Source of the DNA: Euclidia mi
Lineage: Eukaryota > Arthropoda > Insecta > Lepidoptera > Erebidae
Assembly (NCBI GenBank): GCA_944739405.2
Contig: OX123209.2
Coordinates: 11,302,217-11,366,216 of the forward strand
Length of the DNA: 64,000 nucleotides
Reading direction: 5' to 3'
The notes under the pieces were generated by a model. It was not told the DNA's origin. It made no database searches and saw nothing but the letters and a program-made list of their open reading frames with translations. The translations under genes were made by a program, and so were the position numbers. Below, piece after piece: positions 10,601 through 22,600 of this stretch (within the stretch, counting starts at the first letter, position 1; the number at the start of each line of letters is the position of its first letter).

Positions 10601-13600
10601 GGAAATATGCCCGGTACGGCAATGAGCTCGCCCCTTATTACGTGGGACTAAAGTATATCTGGCGAAAAGTGGGTGCAGAAATACACCTCTGCCTACCCCT
10701 TCGGGGATAAAAGGCGTGAAGATATGTATGTATGTATGTAAAATTATAATAATTATCACGTTTTTGACTAAATCCTTGCATAATTATCACGTTCTTGGCT
10801 AAATTCTTGCGACATATGCACTTGACAAAACAAAGTTATGTTGAAATCACAGACAGACACTTCAATTTCATTTATATGTTTGTACTATAGTCTGTATGAG
10901 ATGTTGGAGAGATCGCTTATATAGAGATGTCCCAGATAACAATGTAAACTTGCCAATCTTGCAGCAAGTATAAATCAAACTTCCTAGTTTCACTGTGACA
11001 AACTTGCATGAAGTTTGTTTTTCAAAGACAAACGATTTGGATGACGACGAGCACAGGTTGGTGGTCGGTCGACCTTCTATAGATACAGCAGGAGATGCTC
11101 GACGACCAGCTGTTGTCGGTCCCCCAACCTGTGCTCGTCGTCATCCAAATCCTTTGGAAAACAAACTTCATGCAAGCTTGATGCAAGTTTGTCACAGTGA
11201 AACTAGGAAGTTTGATTTAAACTTGCTGCAAGTTCATTGTTATCTGGGGTGATAGTAGTCAAAATGGCAAAAACGGGGGATCGGGTTTTATGGCGTACCC
11301 TCGGTGACGCCTACGTCCAGCAATGGACTGCAGTAGGCTGTTGAAATGAGACTACAAAACGGAAATTCCTGAGGTGCTGGTTCATTCTTCCGTTTCGGAA
11401 CTCGCCTGTTGAAAGCACATTGAGCTACCCAGCGAAGTGAATTTTGTGAACCTTTTTATAAAATTGCCGCTATTTGATTTGTCCGCCACGGTTCACTCAG
11501 CCCTTGATCATAACTTTGTGATATTATATTGGAACTATTGACATTTTGTACAATTGTGAATTGTGTGACATCGTGCCTTGAAGACATCACGTTTGGAGTA
11601 CAGCAGCTAAGTAGATATATCATTCAATCTATCGTGGCCACTTTAGTATTGTGTGTTTATCTAGCTTCGCTCCAGAACTGACATCAGTGAAGATCGAGAT
11701 AACTGTACATATTGTATTTGATTTTAAGCGCTTAGTAACTCAGTCAATGTATGTCAGACTATTGTTTGCCCTGGTCAAGTGGATGTAACTAGCTTCCACT
11801 GCCTTCTGCAACAATTCCCACCTGTCTAGGGTAGCTCTAGAGTATAATTATACAATATACAAATTCGAAAGCTTGTGTGAGTGTGGCACTAGCATACAGA
11901 CAATACTCCACCTACTATCGCGCCCTAACTGCCCAGACTTAACGAACACCTCTGTAAAAGCACTTAGGGTGGCTACGTACTGGGCAAACAAGATTCAGAA
12001 CTTAGATTTGTAACTTCATTAAAAATTACAATGACATCATCAATGTGAAAGTTGGGAATGTCAGAAGAGACTTGAAAGTAGAATAAATGCTGTAGAAATG
12101 AGAGCACTGAGAAGTATGTGTGGTGTGTCTTTGACCGACAGAGTAAAGAATTGTGTGATAAGAGAAAGGTGTGGGGTAAAAGAAGATGTAGTGACAAGCA
12201 TCGAGAAAGGCATGTTAAGTAGGTTTAGGCACATGGAGAGGATGGATGACGAAAGCCTGACAAAGAAGACTACACTAGACTACCGGTTGGCAAAGCGGGA
12301 GTGTAACCGACTGCTACGCCGAAGGTCGCGGGTTCGATACCCGCTCAAGTCAAACATTTGTGTGCATGAACATGGATGTTTGTCTTGGTCTGGGTGTTTC
12401 TATGTATAATATGTATGTATTTACAAAAAAAAAAGTATATATGTACCTATGTTTATCCATTATCTAGTAGGTACCCATAGTACAAGTTCTGCTTAGTTTG
12501 GGACTAGATGGTGATGAGTGTATGTGGTAAAATATTATTATATTATATTTATATTATAGAAGATATATAAGGCACGCGTGAATGGGACAGGACGAAGTGG
12601 AAGACTTAGGCGGACGTTCTCGGACCAGATTGGAGACATCCTAAAAAAAGGACAGGTCAGAAGTACCCTAAACAGAAGAGTATGCATGAGAAACTTGATG
12701 GAAGTGAACGAAGCAAGAGAGGTATGTCAGGATCGTTGCAAATGGCGTTCCGTAGTCTCTGCCTACCCCTCCGGGAAACAGGCGTGAGTATTAAAATGAC
12801 TCATCATTGATACGAAAGAAGTGGAATAACATACCAGTGTATTATCCCCCGCCACACAAGTCGTGGCCGCGTCGTCGGCCGCACACTTGGCGTATATATC
12901 GCTGTGTGTCAGGTCCCAGCACAGAATACTAGCGTGAAGGCACGCGAACACACAGCAGGGGTTGATCCGTGACCACGATAGGGAGGTTACGGGCAGCTGT
13001 GGAGGCAGAAAAAATATTTATTAGCCGGAGAATAATTTATTAGCAATTTAGCTATCCCAACGAACTAAGTTATGGCGAATATGGCTGTATTTATTGTCTT
13101 GTGACGTCGCCGGCTGGCTGTCTCGCCCCCAAGCGGGCTATATATACCGTGGCGCGGGAGTGACCGGCCCTTTCACTGGCTGTTCGGCGACCAAGCTAAG
13201 TCTTCTCTTCTTCCCTGAGCAACGCTGGAGACACATTCCTAAAGGTCTACACCGAATCACGCGACCCTGGTTTTATCTTTGTAACTAGTCAAATTGTTTA
13301 GAATCACTATTTTCCATTGAATTTCCTTGCTAAAAGCTGTATAGATTCTTTTACAGAAATATACTAATTTTCGTTTGTAACCGAAATATTGATTTTTTAT
13401 TTAACCAAATAGCGTTGACCCACGTGCAACGTCACAGTGGCGTCCAACGTTACTAAACGGCGAAACCGAAACAATCATAGATCTAGTAATTTTAAGTACA
13501 CACAGCGAAGTCGAGCTGATCAGTTGCTGTACGATTCTGATACTTATTTCGTACACCATAAGAACGGTACAGAGGTCAGTGTCTAGCTTGACGAATAGTC

Positions 13601-16600
13601 GTGTGTACATTACTGAAATACGGTAGAATATCAGCGTTTCATATTTAATATAACCTTGACAATACATAACATAACTTCACTCCTTTATCCCCGCAGAGGT
13701 AGGCAGGTGTATTACACACCCATACTTCGCCAGTTGTTTCGGTCCCAATGTAATAGGGGGCGAGCCTATTGCCATCTATCGGACACAATGGTAAACGAGC
13801 TATAATTAATATTTTTAATACACACATAACGAAAAGTCAGAGGTAACTGGGGATCGAACCCGAGACCATCGTCGCGGCGGTCCGTTACGTACACGACAGG
13901 GCTAGCGCCGCTTTTATATACCAAATATAACCTTGAATTCAACTGAATTTATGGAACATGTCTTTTTCGCGATTTTAGCAATATCTTGGAACAAAAGCTG
14001 TTCGTAATAATGTGTACAATCACTCCCTTCATGGAAGGGTTAGGCTGTAGAATACCAAACTAGTTAATAGGGTGATTTCATATTAGCGTTTTATACGCGC
14101 GTGTAAGCTCGTTTTTGGAAACGCACGTAGGCGCGTATAGGGGCGCCTTTTGGCACACGCGCAACTTGTACGAGCGTTGATCGCTTCTAGGCTATAAGCA
14201 CGAGCCTTCAGAATCCATGTTGACACAGACAAGATGTCACTACCGTTTCGAGCGAACACGCCGAAATATACCTACCTGTCCGATTTTTTGAAGCACGTAA
14301 TGTAGCGCGCGTGTAAGCGCGTATGCTAAAACGACCGTATACGTGCAGAAAAATACGCTAATCTGAAACCGCCCTGACAAGATGTCACTACCGTTTCGAG
14401 CGAACACGACGAAATAAGCCCGTGTACGCGAATCCGGTTTTTTGATTAATGTAGCGCGCGTCTAAGCGCGTAAGTATGCTGAAACGACCGTATACGCGCA
14501 AAAAAATACGCTAATCTGAACCCGCCAATAGGGTTGCGTCCAACTAGTCAAATCAGACACTTTTAATGAATTGTCAAAAACGATCTCTTTCTACGGGTTT
14601 GTATGAAATATGACTTAATGACGTCATAAAGTTTTGCTGTCAAGTAGAGTACTTATTATCAATAAATTTACAATAAAAATGTAAAATAAAGTTTTAACAT
14701 TAATTGATTAATAAAACTACTATTATTTTTGCATGTTTTACTTGATAAAAATACTTCTATTATTTATTTCACTTGCAGGAAACATCTCTATTTCGGGTTG
14801 GCACAGTTCACATGACTTTGGAGAACTCTCAGACATGCAGGTTTCCTCACGATGTTTTCCTTCACCGTTTAGGAAGCGATAATTGATAATTTAATCCACC
14901 CATAACTTCAAAAAGCCAGTGTTGCGCCGTGGATTTGCTACAATACATTAACTCATTCGCTGTTCTTCGCGAGACACAATAGAAATTCAATTAAAATCTG
15001 ATCAAAGCGAAACTGTTAAGATCATGCTCGTCCACGCGTAACGGAGCCGAACGGCCAAATGCCGAGTATCATCCGCTGTCTTCGAGTCGCCGGCCGATAG
15101 TTGTACGCCGCAAATAATGCTTCGAGCGGTAGCGGCCCGCAACCAGTTGAAGACGTGTATGCGTTCTCACAAATGACTACAATATTTTATACTTTGCCCT
15201 GATTGGCTATCGCGAATCGTATCGTTGTTTAAGCTACCACTTCTTGTAAAACTTATTTCTTACCTACATATAATTTTAAATTTATTTTTAATTAAATTCT
15301 CTTTACACAACAACAAGATCGGACCTCTCATTTTGCACCTTCACCAGCAGTTACAGACCCTACCGTACAAACCCGAGGCAGTCTGTTGGTCGTCCTATTA
15401 GGCTATAGCTACCAATCCAAAAATTGATCATGCTTAAATTTGAAGCAGATTATACTTGTTTACCAGTCAAGGAATAATACTATATAGACTCACGCCTGTG
15501 TTCCCGAAGGGGTAGGCAGGGGTGTACTACTAGTATTACACCCACATTTCGCCATGAATGTTTAGGTCCCACGTAATAGGGGGCGAGCCTATTGCCGTTA
15601 CCGGGCACATCACCTGACTCCGTGCTGCTACTGAGAATTCGAAAAACCCAGTAACACTTTTGCCCGACCCGGGAATCGAACCCGGGGCCTCCGATCAGCA
15701 GTCGCATACGCTATCCACTGGACCACGGAGGCAGCCAAGAATTAATATTGGGAACTAAAAAGTGTCATACCTTGTTGCCAACTCTAGCGTCCTTCTCCAT
15801 ATAACTCCTAGTAGCTACACTGCTGATGTACCGGCCCTTAGCATCAGAGTTGCATTTCTCCATCTCTTGGGAAGGTATGTTCCTGAAATTTAAGATAATT
15901 GGTATGTTATTAGGAGAAATATGTCATAGGTAAGTTGCATCCTATTTATTAAATAATTTTAAGACAGTGAGCATGCTTAAGTTTTTGCGAAACCACCACC
16001 GCCAACCAACACACACCAAGCCGAAGTCTACTCGTTGTGGACATCATGCCAAGTCATACTAACCAAAAATAATACCTGGGAAACGATTTTTTTAACGAGA
16101 CACATATTTCAATCCGCAATTAAAAGTGCGCGCGTGCAATTTTTGTAATATCGACTTAGCCATGTGTGCGTAGTGCATAGAACATCTATAGAACAAGTTG
16201 GCAGGGTAAATGCATCGATTTTGTACCTAAAAATTACAAAAATTGTATGGTAACTTTGAGCCTCAATATCTCCTGAACCAGTAATTTCCCAGGTATAGCA
16301 CCGAAGTAAAAAATGTTTGTAATGATTGGTACAATCTGGGGTTTCAGTTTTCGTTAAGGGTCTTTTTACACCCTGTATAGTTAAAATTATTTATTTTTTT
16401 TATATACCTACTGCTCTGTTATATTTTTATCTTCTGTATGTAGTGTTAATGTAATTGGTTTATAATACCGAGTTAACATAAATAAATAAACGATGATTAC
16501 AAAACACATTGACTGCTTCGTTGGTCTCGCGGCATAAATGTGCGCGTGGGATTTGGAGGTCTCGGGTTCGATCCCCGAGTCGGGCAAAGTGTTATTGGGT

Positions 16601-19600
16601 TTTTCCGTTAGGAAATTCTCAGTAGCAGCACGAAGTCTTGGAATTTGCCCGGAACGGCAATAGGCTCGCCCCCTATTACGTGGGACTAAAATAAATCTGG
16701 CGAAAAGTAGGTGTAGCAATATCAGTGGGGTAGGAATGGGGGTGGCGGCGGTGGCGGTCCGTCCCCGGTGCCACCCATCCAAAAAAAGGGGTGACAACCA
16801 AAACTCAATTTTAAGAACAATGTACAAAAATAAAACAACAAAGGCTAGCTCCGCACTAGGAGAATTAGCCCGGAATTCTTAGGGTAACGATTAAAAAAAA
16901 AAGAAAGTCATCCGCCAACTGCCTGCCACCCAAGCTAGCTACGCCACTGAGCAATATACCTCTGCCTACCTCTTCGGGGATATAGGCGTGAGAGATATGT
17001 ATGGATTTATGTACAAAACACATTCTAGAGTATTTTTACATTAACATGGCATTTGAACAGCGGGTTTATTTTATAACGTAGACAACTACAAAGGAAATAT
17101 TTTTAAAATATTCCACCTTTATGGAGGTAAAATATAGATTGAAAGTTTAGGGCAGACGAAGACGCGGGCGACTTCCACTAACCCGCGCCTGCGCCTCATA
17201 GCGTGATGTTATATAGGCGTATTCAATAAATGCAACTGGACGGTGGACTATCCAACTCAAAATATTTTTCTAATTGACACAATAGTTCCTGAGATAAAGG
17301 CGTTCAACCAAGAAAACAATCAACTTTATAATATTGGAGTGGTTTAAAAGAAACAACCTTGACAAACAGACACTATTCTCGAACTATATAAAACTCACCT
17401 ACAGTCCAACGTAAGTAGAACCCTGTTCTCTACCAAAGAACAAACGCTGACGGTCCCAGCGTCGGTAGCCGCGAGGTAGTAAGGAAGGTTGTGGGGCGAT
17501 GCTTCTATACAAGTTACTGATGACGCATCGGCTGGAAAGACAAGGATATATTTTTTTAATTTTAATATATATATTTCTTGTGTGCGTGTGTATGTCACTG
17601 AACTCCTCCTAAACGACTGGACCGATCTTGATGAATTTTTTTGTGTGTGTTCAAGGGGACTTGAGAATGGCTTAGATTCACAATTTAGTCCACGGGAAAA
17701 TGTTTTTTTTTACTTAATTTTTAAGTTGTAGTGGATTTTGGAATGTTTCACATTGGAACCGACGGACTGCGCTGCTATCGCAGTGTCAAATCTAATATTA
17801 ATAATTTCGTCAAGGAGTATATCGAAACCTTACCTGAATAATACAACATTAAAAAATAAAGATTTCGAGTCGACAACATATATACGCAAAATTCGGATTG
17901 TCGAGTATTTTGTTAAATTCTAATGGTTCTGACACACAAATCGCAGTCGCCATATTGGCTACCTAGCGAAACGTCACTGATACCGGATAACATTTTATAT
18001 CCTGTTATCAGAGTTTTAGAGTACTACCTAAGACTACCTATGAATACAGATGTAAATATCTGACCTCTTTTGTACTACCTACCTACTTTAGTAATTTTTT
18101 AGTTTAGTATGTGTAAATACACAGTTAAAATGACAATAATTATAGAAGTATCCGCCCAATAATACTATAACTAGAGAACCCCGAATTTACGCGAGCGAAG
18201 CCGCGGGCAAAAGCTAGTTCTATATAAAAAGTTCTTGCGACTGACTGTCAGACAATGCACAATCGAAACTACCGGGCGTAAGAAGCTGATATTTGACTAC
18301 CATTTTCCTAAAATGTCAACAGGATTGGGCAGAAAAAAATCAATTTAAAAAATGTGTGGTCTTGTCGTAGCTTACTACCTTTTAGCATCTTTTAGTATTT
18401 TAGAGGAAAGAGATATGCCCAGTAGTGGCACTTAAAATAAAAGAAGTAGGTACTTACTTGTGACACATAACCTATTCACTTTAACAGCTCCCAAAGTCCT
18501 CTTACAGCACAACACTTCACCACAATTCTTAGCTATTAAATAATTATCACTATTCCTCCAAGCAACCACTTTCAAATCATAACATACTACACCACTCTCC
18601 CAATTTCTACCATCGTCTCTCTTAACTGGCAACACTTTCTTATTTTTTACACTGGCAGCACTTGTTGGTCTGTCACTGTCAAATGCTGATTTTGGGCGGG
18701 AATTGCTTCTTTTGACCATATTTTTTTCTTGTTTTCTATTTTGAAGTCGTTTTTTCGCGCCGTTGAGGTTGAAATTTAAATTATTTTGTATATCTTTCGT
18801 CGGTATATCTATATGGTCAAGTAGATATATAGTTTGGCTCTTTTCTAGCTTCATCTTTGACCAGAATGCCTTGCCGATGTCCGGTGGTACTGTTTTTGAT
18901 TTCTCTTGTATTATCGACCATATTGTGAGGACGCCCGCACGTTGTAACGCTACGATCTGAAAATATAAATGTTAGTCATTATAGAATGTTTAATTCCACG
19001 TTTACGTTAATATTTGGTTAGTTTTCATTTGTGTCATCAAGTCATCATTAATACACCGTATATATTGGGTTAGGGTTTCCCAAAAAAATTACCCGGACCA
19101 TGATAGAGAAGCGTGGTGACGGATTAAGAATACGTGTCACCACCCCATATCATCCCGTGGGTATCGTAAGAGCCGATAGAGAGAGAGCATATTATGCAGA
19201 GAGAGAAGGAAAATTTGATACAAACCCTATACCAACCCGTTTGGCCAGCGTGGTATAGTAGGCCAATTCCTCCTTTCAAAGGGTAGGTCTAGTCCAGCAG
19301 TGGACTGTTAAAGGCTTATGATGACTATTAACTTCCACGATAGCCGACAGAGGGAGTACATTAAGCAGAGAACAGCACTGTAAGAGAAGGAAAACTTGAT
19401 ACAAACCCTATACCAACCCGTATGGCCAGTGTGGTATTGTAGGCTAATTCCTCCTATCAAAGGAGAGGCCGGCAAATCCGGTTAGGATAGAAAGCGGACC
19501 CCAGATTGAAACTGGGATAACGCTAAGAGGATGGATGGAACTAATATAAGAGTATAAAATAGTCCTTCCGTTTTTTCCCTTAAATAAATAAGTACCAAAA

Positions 19601-22600
19601 AACGTTCTAAATTAATTAAGTTATAGATTTTTCCTTACCTGTCCAACCATTCGCCTGCCTTCTCTGTTGTCAGTCCTATCACCCGCGAACTGCAAGCCGA
19701 CTACACAGCTCACTGAATCTCCACAGTTCATGTTGCATGCGCTATTCGTAAACGCACACGCTTGAAGCGGACAACTAACGTTACCCTGTGGGCAGATGAG
19801 GAAAAGTTTAAGTCACAATACGGCCCTTCATCATAGTGGCAAATGAGGCAAAATACTAATAATGTGCTACCACAATCACACAACACCATCTAGTCCCAAA
19901 CTAAACAGAACTTATTCTATGGGCACTACATAAACATACATATTAAATACTTTTTTTTTGGCAATACATATTATATGTATACATGGTGTAAAAAGACCCT
20001 TAACGAAAACTGAAATCCCATGTTGTATCAATCAGTACAAACATTTTTACCTACTTCAGCGCCATACCTGGGAAATTACTGGTTCAGGAGATATTGAGGT
20101 TCAAAGTTAATATGGCATTTTTTCTAATTAGGTACAAAATCGATGCATTTACCCCGCCAGTATGCTCTGTAGATGCCATATGACCCCATGGATAAGTAGG
20201 TATTTCGAGCATTGCACGCGCGCGCTTTTAATTGAGGTTGAAAAAATGTGAAAACTTAAAAAAAAAATCGTTTCCCAGGTATTATTTTTGGCTAGTATGA
20301 CGTGCATATGGTTCCCACCAAGAACTTAGGGTCCCAAGCCAACCTCACCTGCAAGTGGTGCACCTGCCGATCAACGGACGAGGCTCTGGCAAACAAAATA
20401 TCCCGATAAGCGGCAATAGGCTCGCCACCTATTACGTGGGATCAAAACACTGGCGAAAAGTGGGCGTTTAATATGCCTCTGTCTACCCCTTCGGGAAAAC
20501 AGGCGTGAGTCTATGTATGTATGTATGTAGTATGACTTGACATGATGTCCACAACGAGTAGACTTCGGATTGGTGATGGGTCTTGTGACATCCTGTATAG
20601 GAGCACCCAGGCAAAGACAAACATCCGTGTTCACGCACTAATGTTTGAGTTGAGCGGGAATCGAACCCGCGCCCATCGGCATAGCAGTCGTTTACACTAG
20701 GAAACGCTACGCCACCGGCTATTTTTGGCCTGGCCACGACCTACAGCGGCAGGCGGCATCGGTGAGCATTTTCGATCGACATGGCGAGTTTACTCTGACG
20801 CAACGTCGGTCGTCACAACGGAGTAAACGCGTCATGTACTACAATCAAACAAGTCGGCGGTGGACCAGTTTGAAAAAGAATCCCTTGGCTTTGTCATATA
20901 GTTGAGGCACACTAGAAACTGGTGCTGTATACGGGTGTCAATGTGCGTGTAAAGTATCACTAGAAGCGACGATGTCTTGCTGAGCGATTCTAGCGCTTAT
21001 GGTGGTACGGGAAGTTGTACGACTGTACATCGAAAAGGCTGAGGTCGTGACCGAGCCGTTAGGTCACAATAGGGTCAATACAGACTTTCGCAGTCAAAAA
21101 TAAACAGTCAAACATAGGGCTCTCCTAATTTGTCAAAACTACCTATTGCCTCACAATGCTATGATTTGGTCTACTATACGACGCTGGTCAGACGGGTTGA
21201 TATAGGGTTTGCTGTTGAGTTTTCTCTCTTCTCATACATACATACATACATAGACTCACGCCTGTTTCCCCGAAGGGGTAGGCAGAGGCATATTTTCTCT
21301 CTTCTCAAAGATACTAGTTGTCGCATACACTTAGTTGCCCTTTTTTAGGGTTCCGTACCTAAATGGTAAAAAACGGAACCCTATTACTAAGCCTCCGCTG
21401 TCTGTCTGTCTGTTTGTCCGTCTGTCTGTCACCAGGCTGTATCTCATTAACCATGATAGCTAAAGCTGAAATTTTCACAAATTATGTATTTCGGTTGCCG
21501 CTATAACAACAAATACTAAAAATAAAAAAAATGAAAATATTAAGGGGGGGGTCCCATACAAAAAACGTGTTTTTTTTTCGTATTTTTTGCTCAAAATTAC
21601 TAACTGTAACAGGTAGACGCTTAAAATTTTCACAGAATATGTAGTTGTATATTACCTTTCAAAATAAATAATTAAATTTTAAAAGAGTAAATAATAAAGG
21701 GGGGCCCATCCCATACAACAAACGTAATTTTTAAGCAATTTGTTACTCGATCTTTATAAATAGGTAGAAACTTATAAAGTATTTAAGTATACATACAACG
21801 AACGTGATTTTCTTTTATAGATGATGGTACGGAACCCTTCGTGCGCGAGTCCGACTCGCACTTGCCCAATTTTTATATAATAATAGGCGGCAAACGAGCA
21901 GACGGATCGCCTGATGGTAAGCAATTACCGCCGCCCATGGACACAAGCAACACCACAGGAGTCACAAGTGCGTTGCCGCCCCTTTTGGTTGGGAAAAGAG
22001 ATAGGATGAGGAGCGGGCTGAGGGAGGGAGAAGGATTAGGGGATGGGGCCTCCGGCACTCTCACCAGTGGCGTAGCTAGGGGGGGGCGGTGGGGGCGGTC
22101 CGCCCCGGGTGACACCATTTTTGGGGTGACACCCGGGCACATTACACAGATGTGTAATGTTACAGATGGATATTGAAAAAAATGCGTTACTGGCTGACTG
22201 ACAGACAACGCACAGCCAAAACTATTTGGGACAAGAAGCTGAAATTTTGCACGTCCCTTGAGTGTACCCCCATCCGTTCTTAGTGCACCCCTCCGGTCGT
22301 AGGGGTGCACTAAGAACGGATTTCAAGAAATTCTCACGGGATCGGGAAGAAACGGTTCGGTTAAAATAAAATGGCTGGGCGTAGCCTCTAGTATCTAGTA
22401 AATATAAGCCTTCGTCCTGTCCGCGTGAATTATACTTACACCTTAACGTTCCTCAGGAATCACACTAATTATTTATTGGTGAAAAGCGTACAAAAATCCG
22501 TTTTGTTGTTTTTGAGTTTATCGAGTTCATACTGACAGAATGAAGAGGGGACTTCATTTTATTATAATAAGTGTAGGTATCAGAGCCGCGCCGATTCAAG

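Noticed and set aside
10341..10759. Frames of 94-96 codons, with near copies at 36522-36920 and 16408-16827
   Set aside because: They coincide with the composite and family 2 SINEs; the similarity between them is SINE similarity.
21841..22310. Overlapping 110-145 codon frames on both strands
   Set aside because: They span the boundary between a dispersed repeat and the hAT-type element, so they are chance frames.
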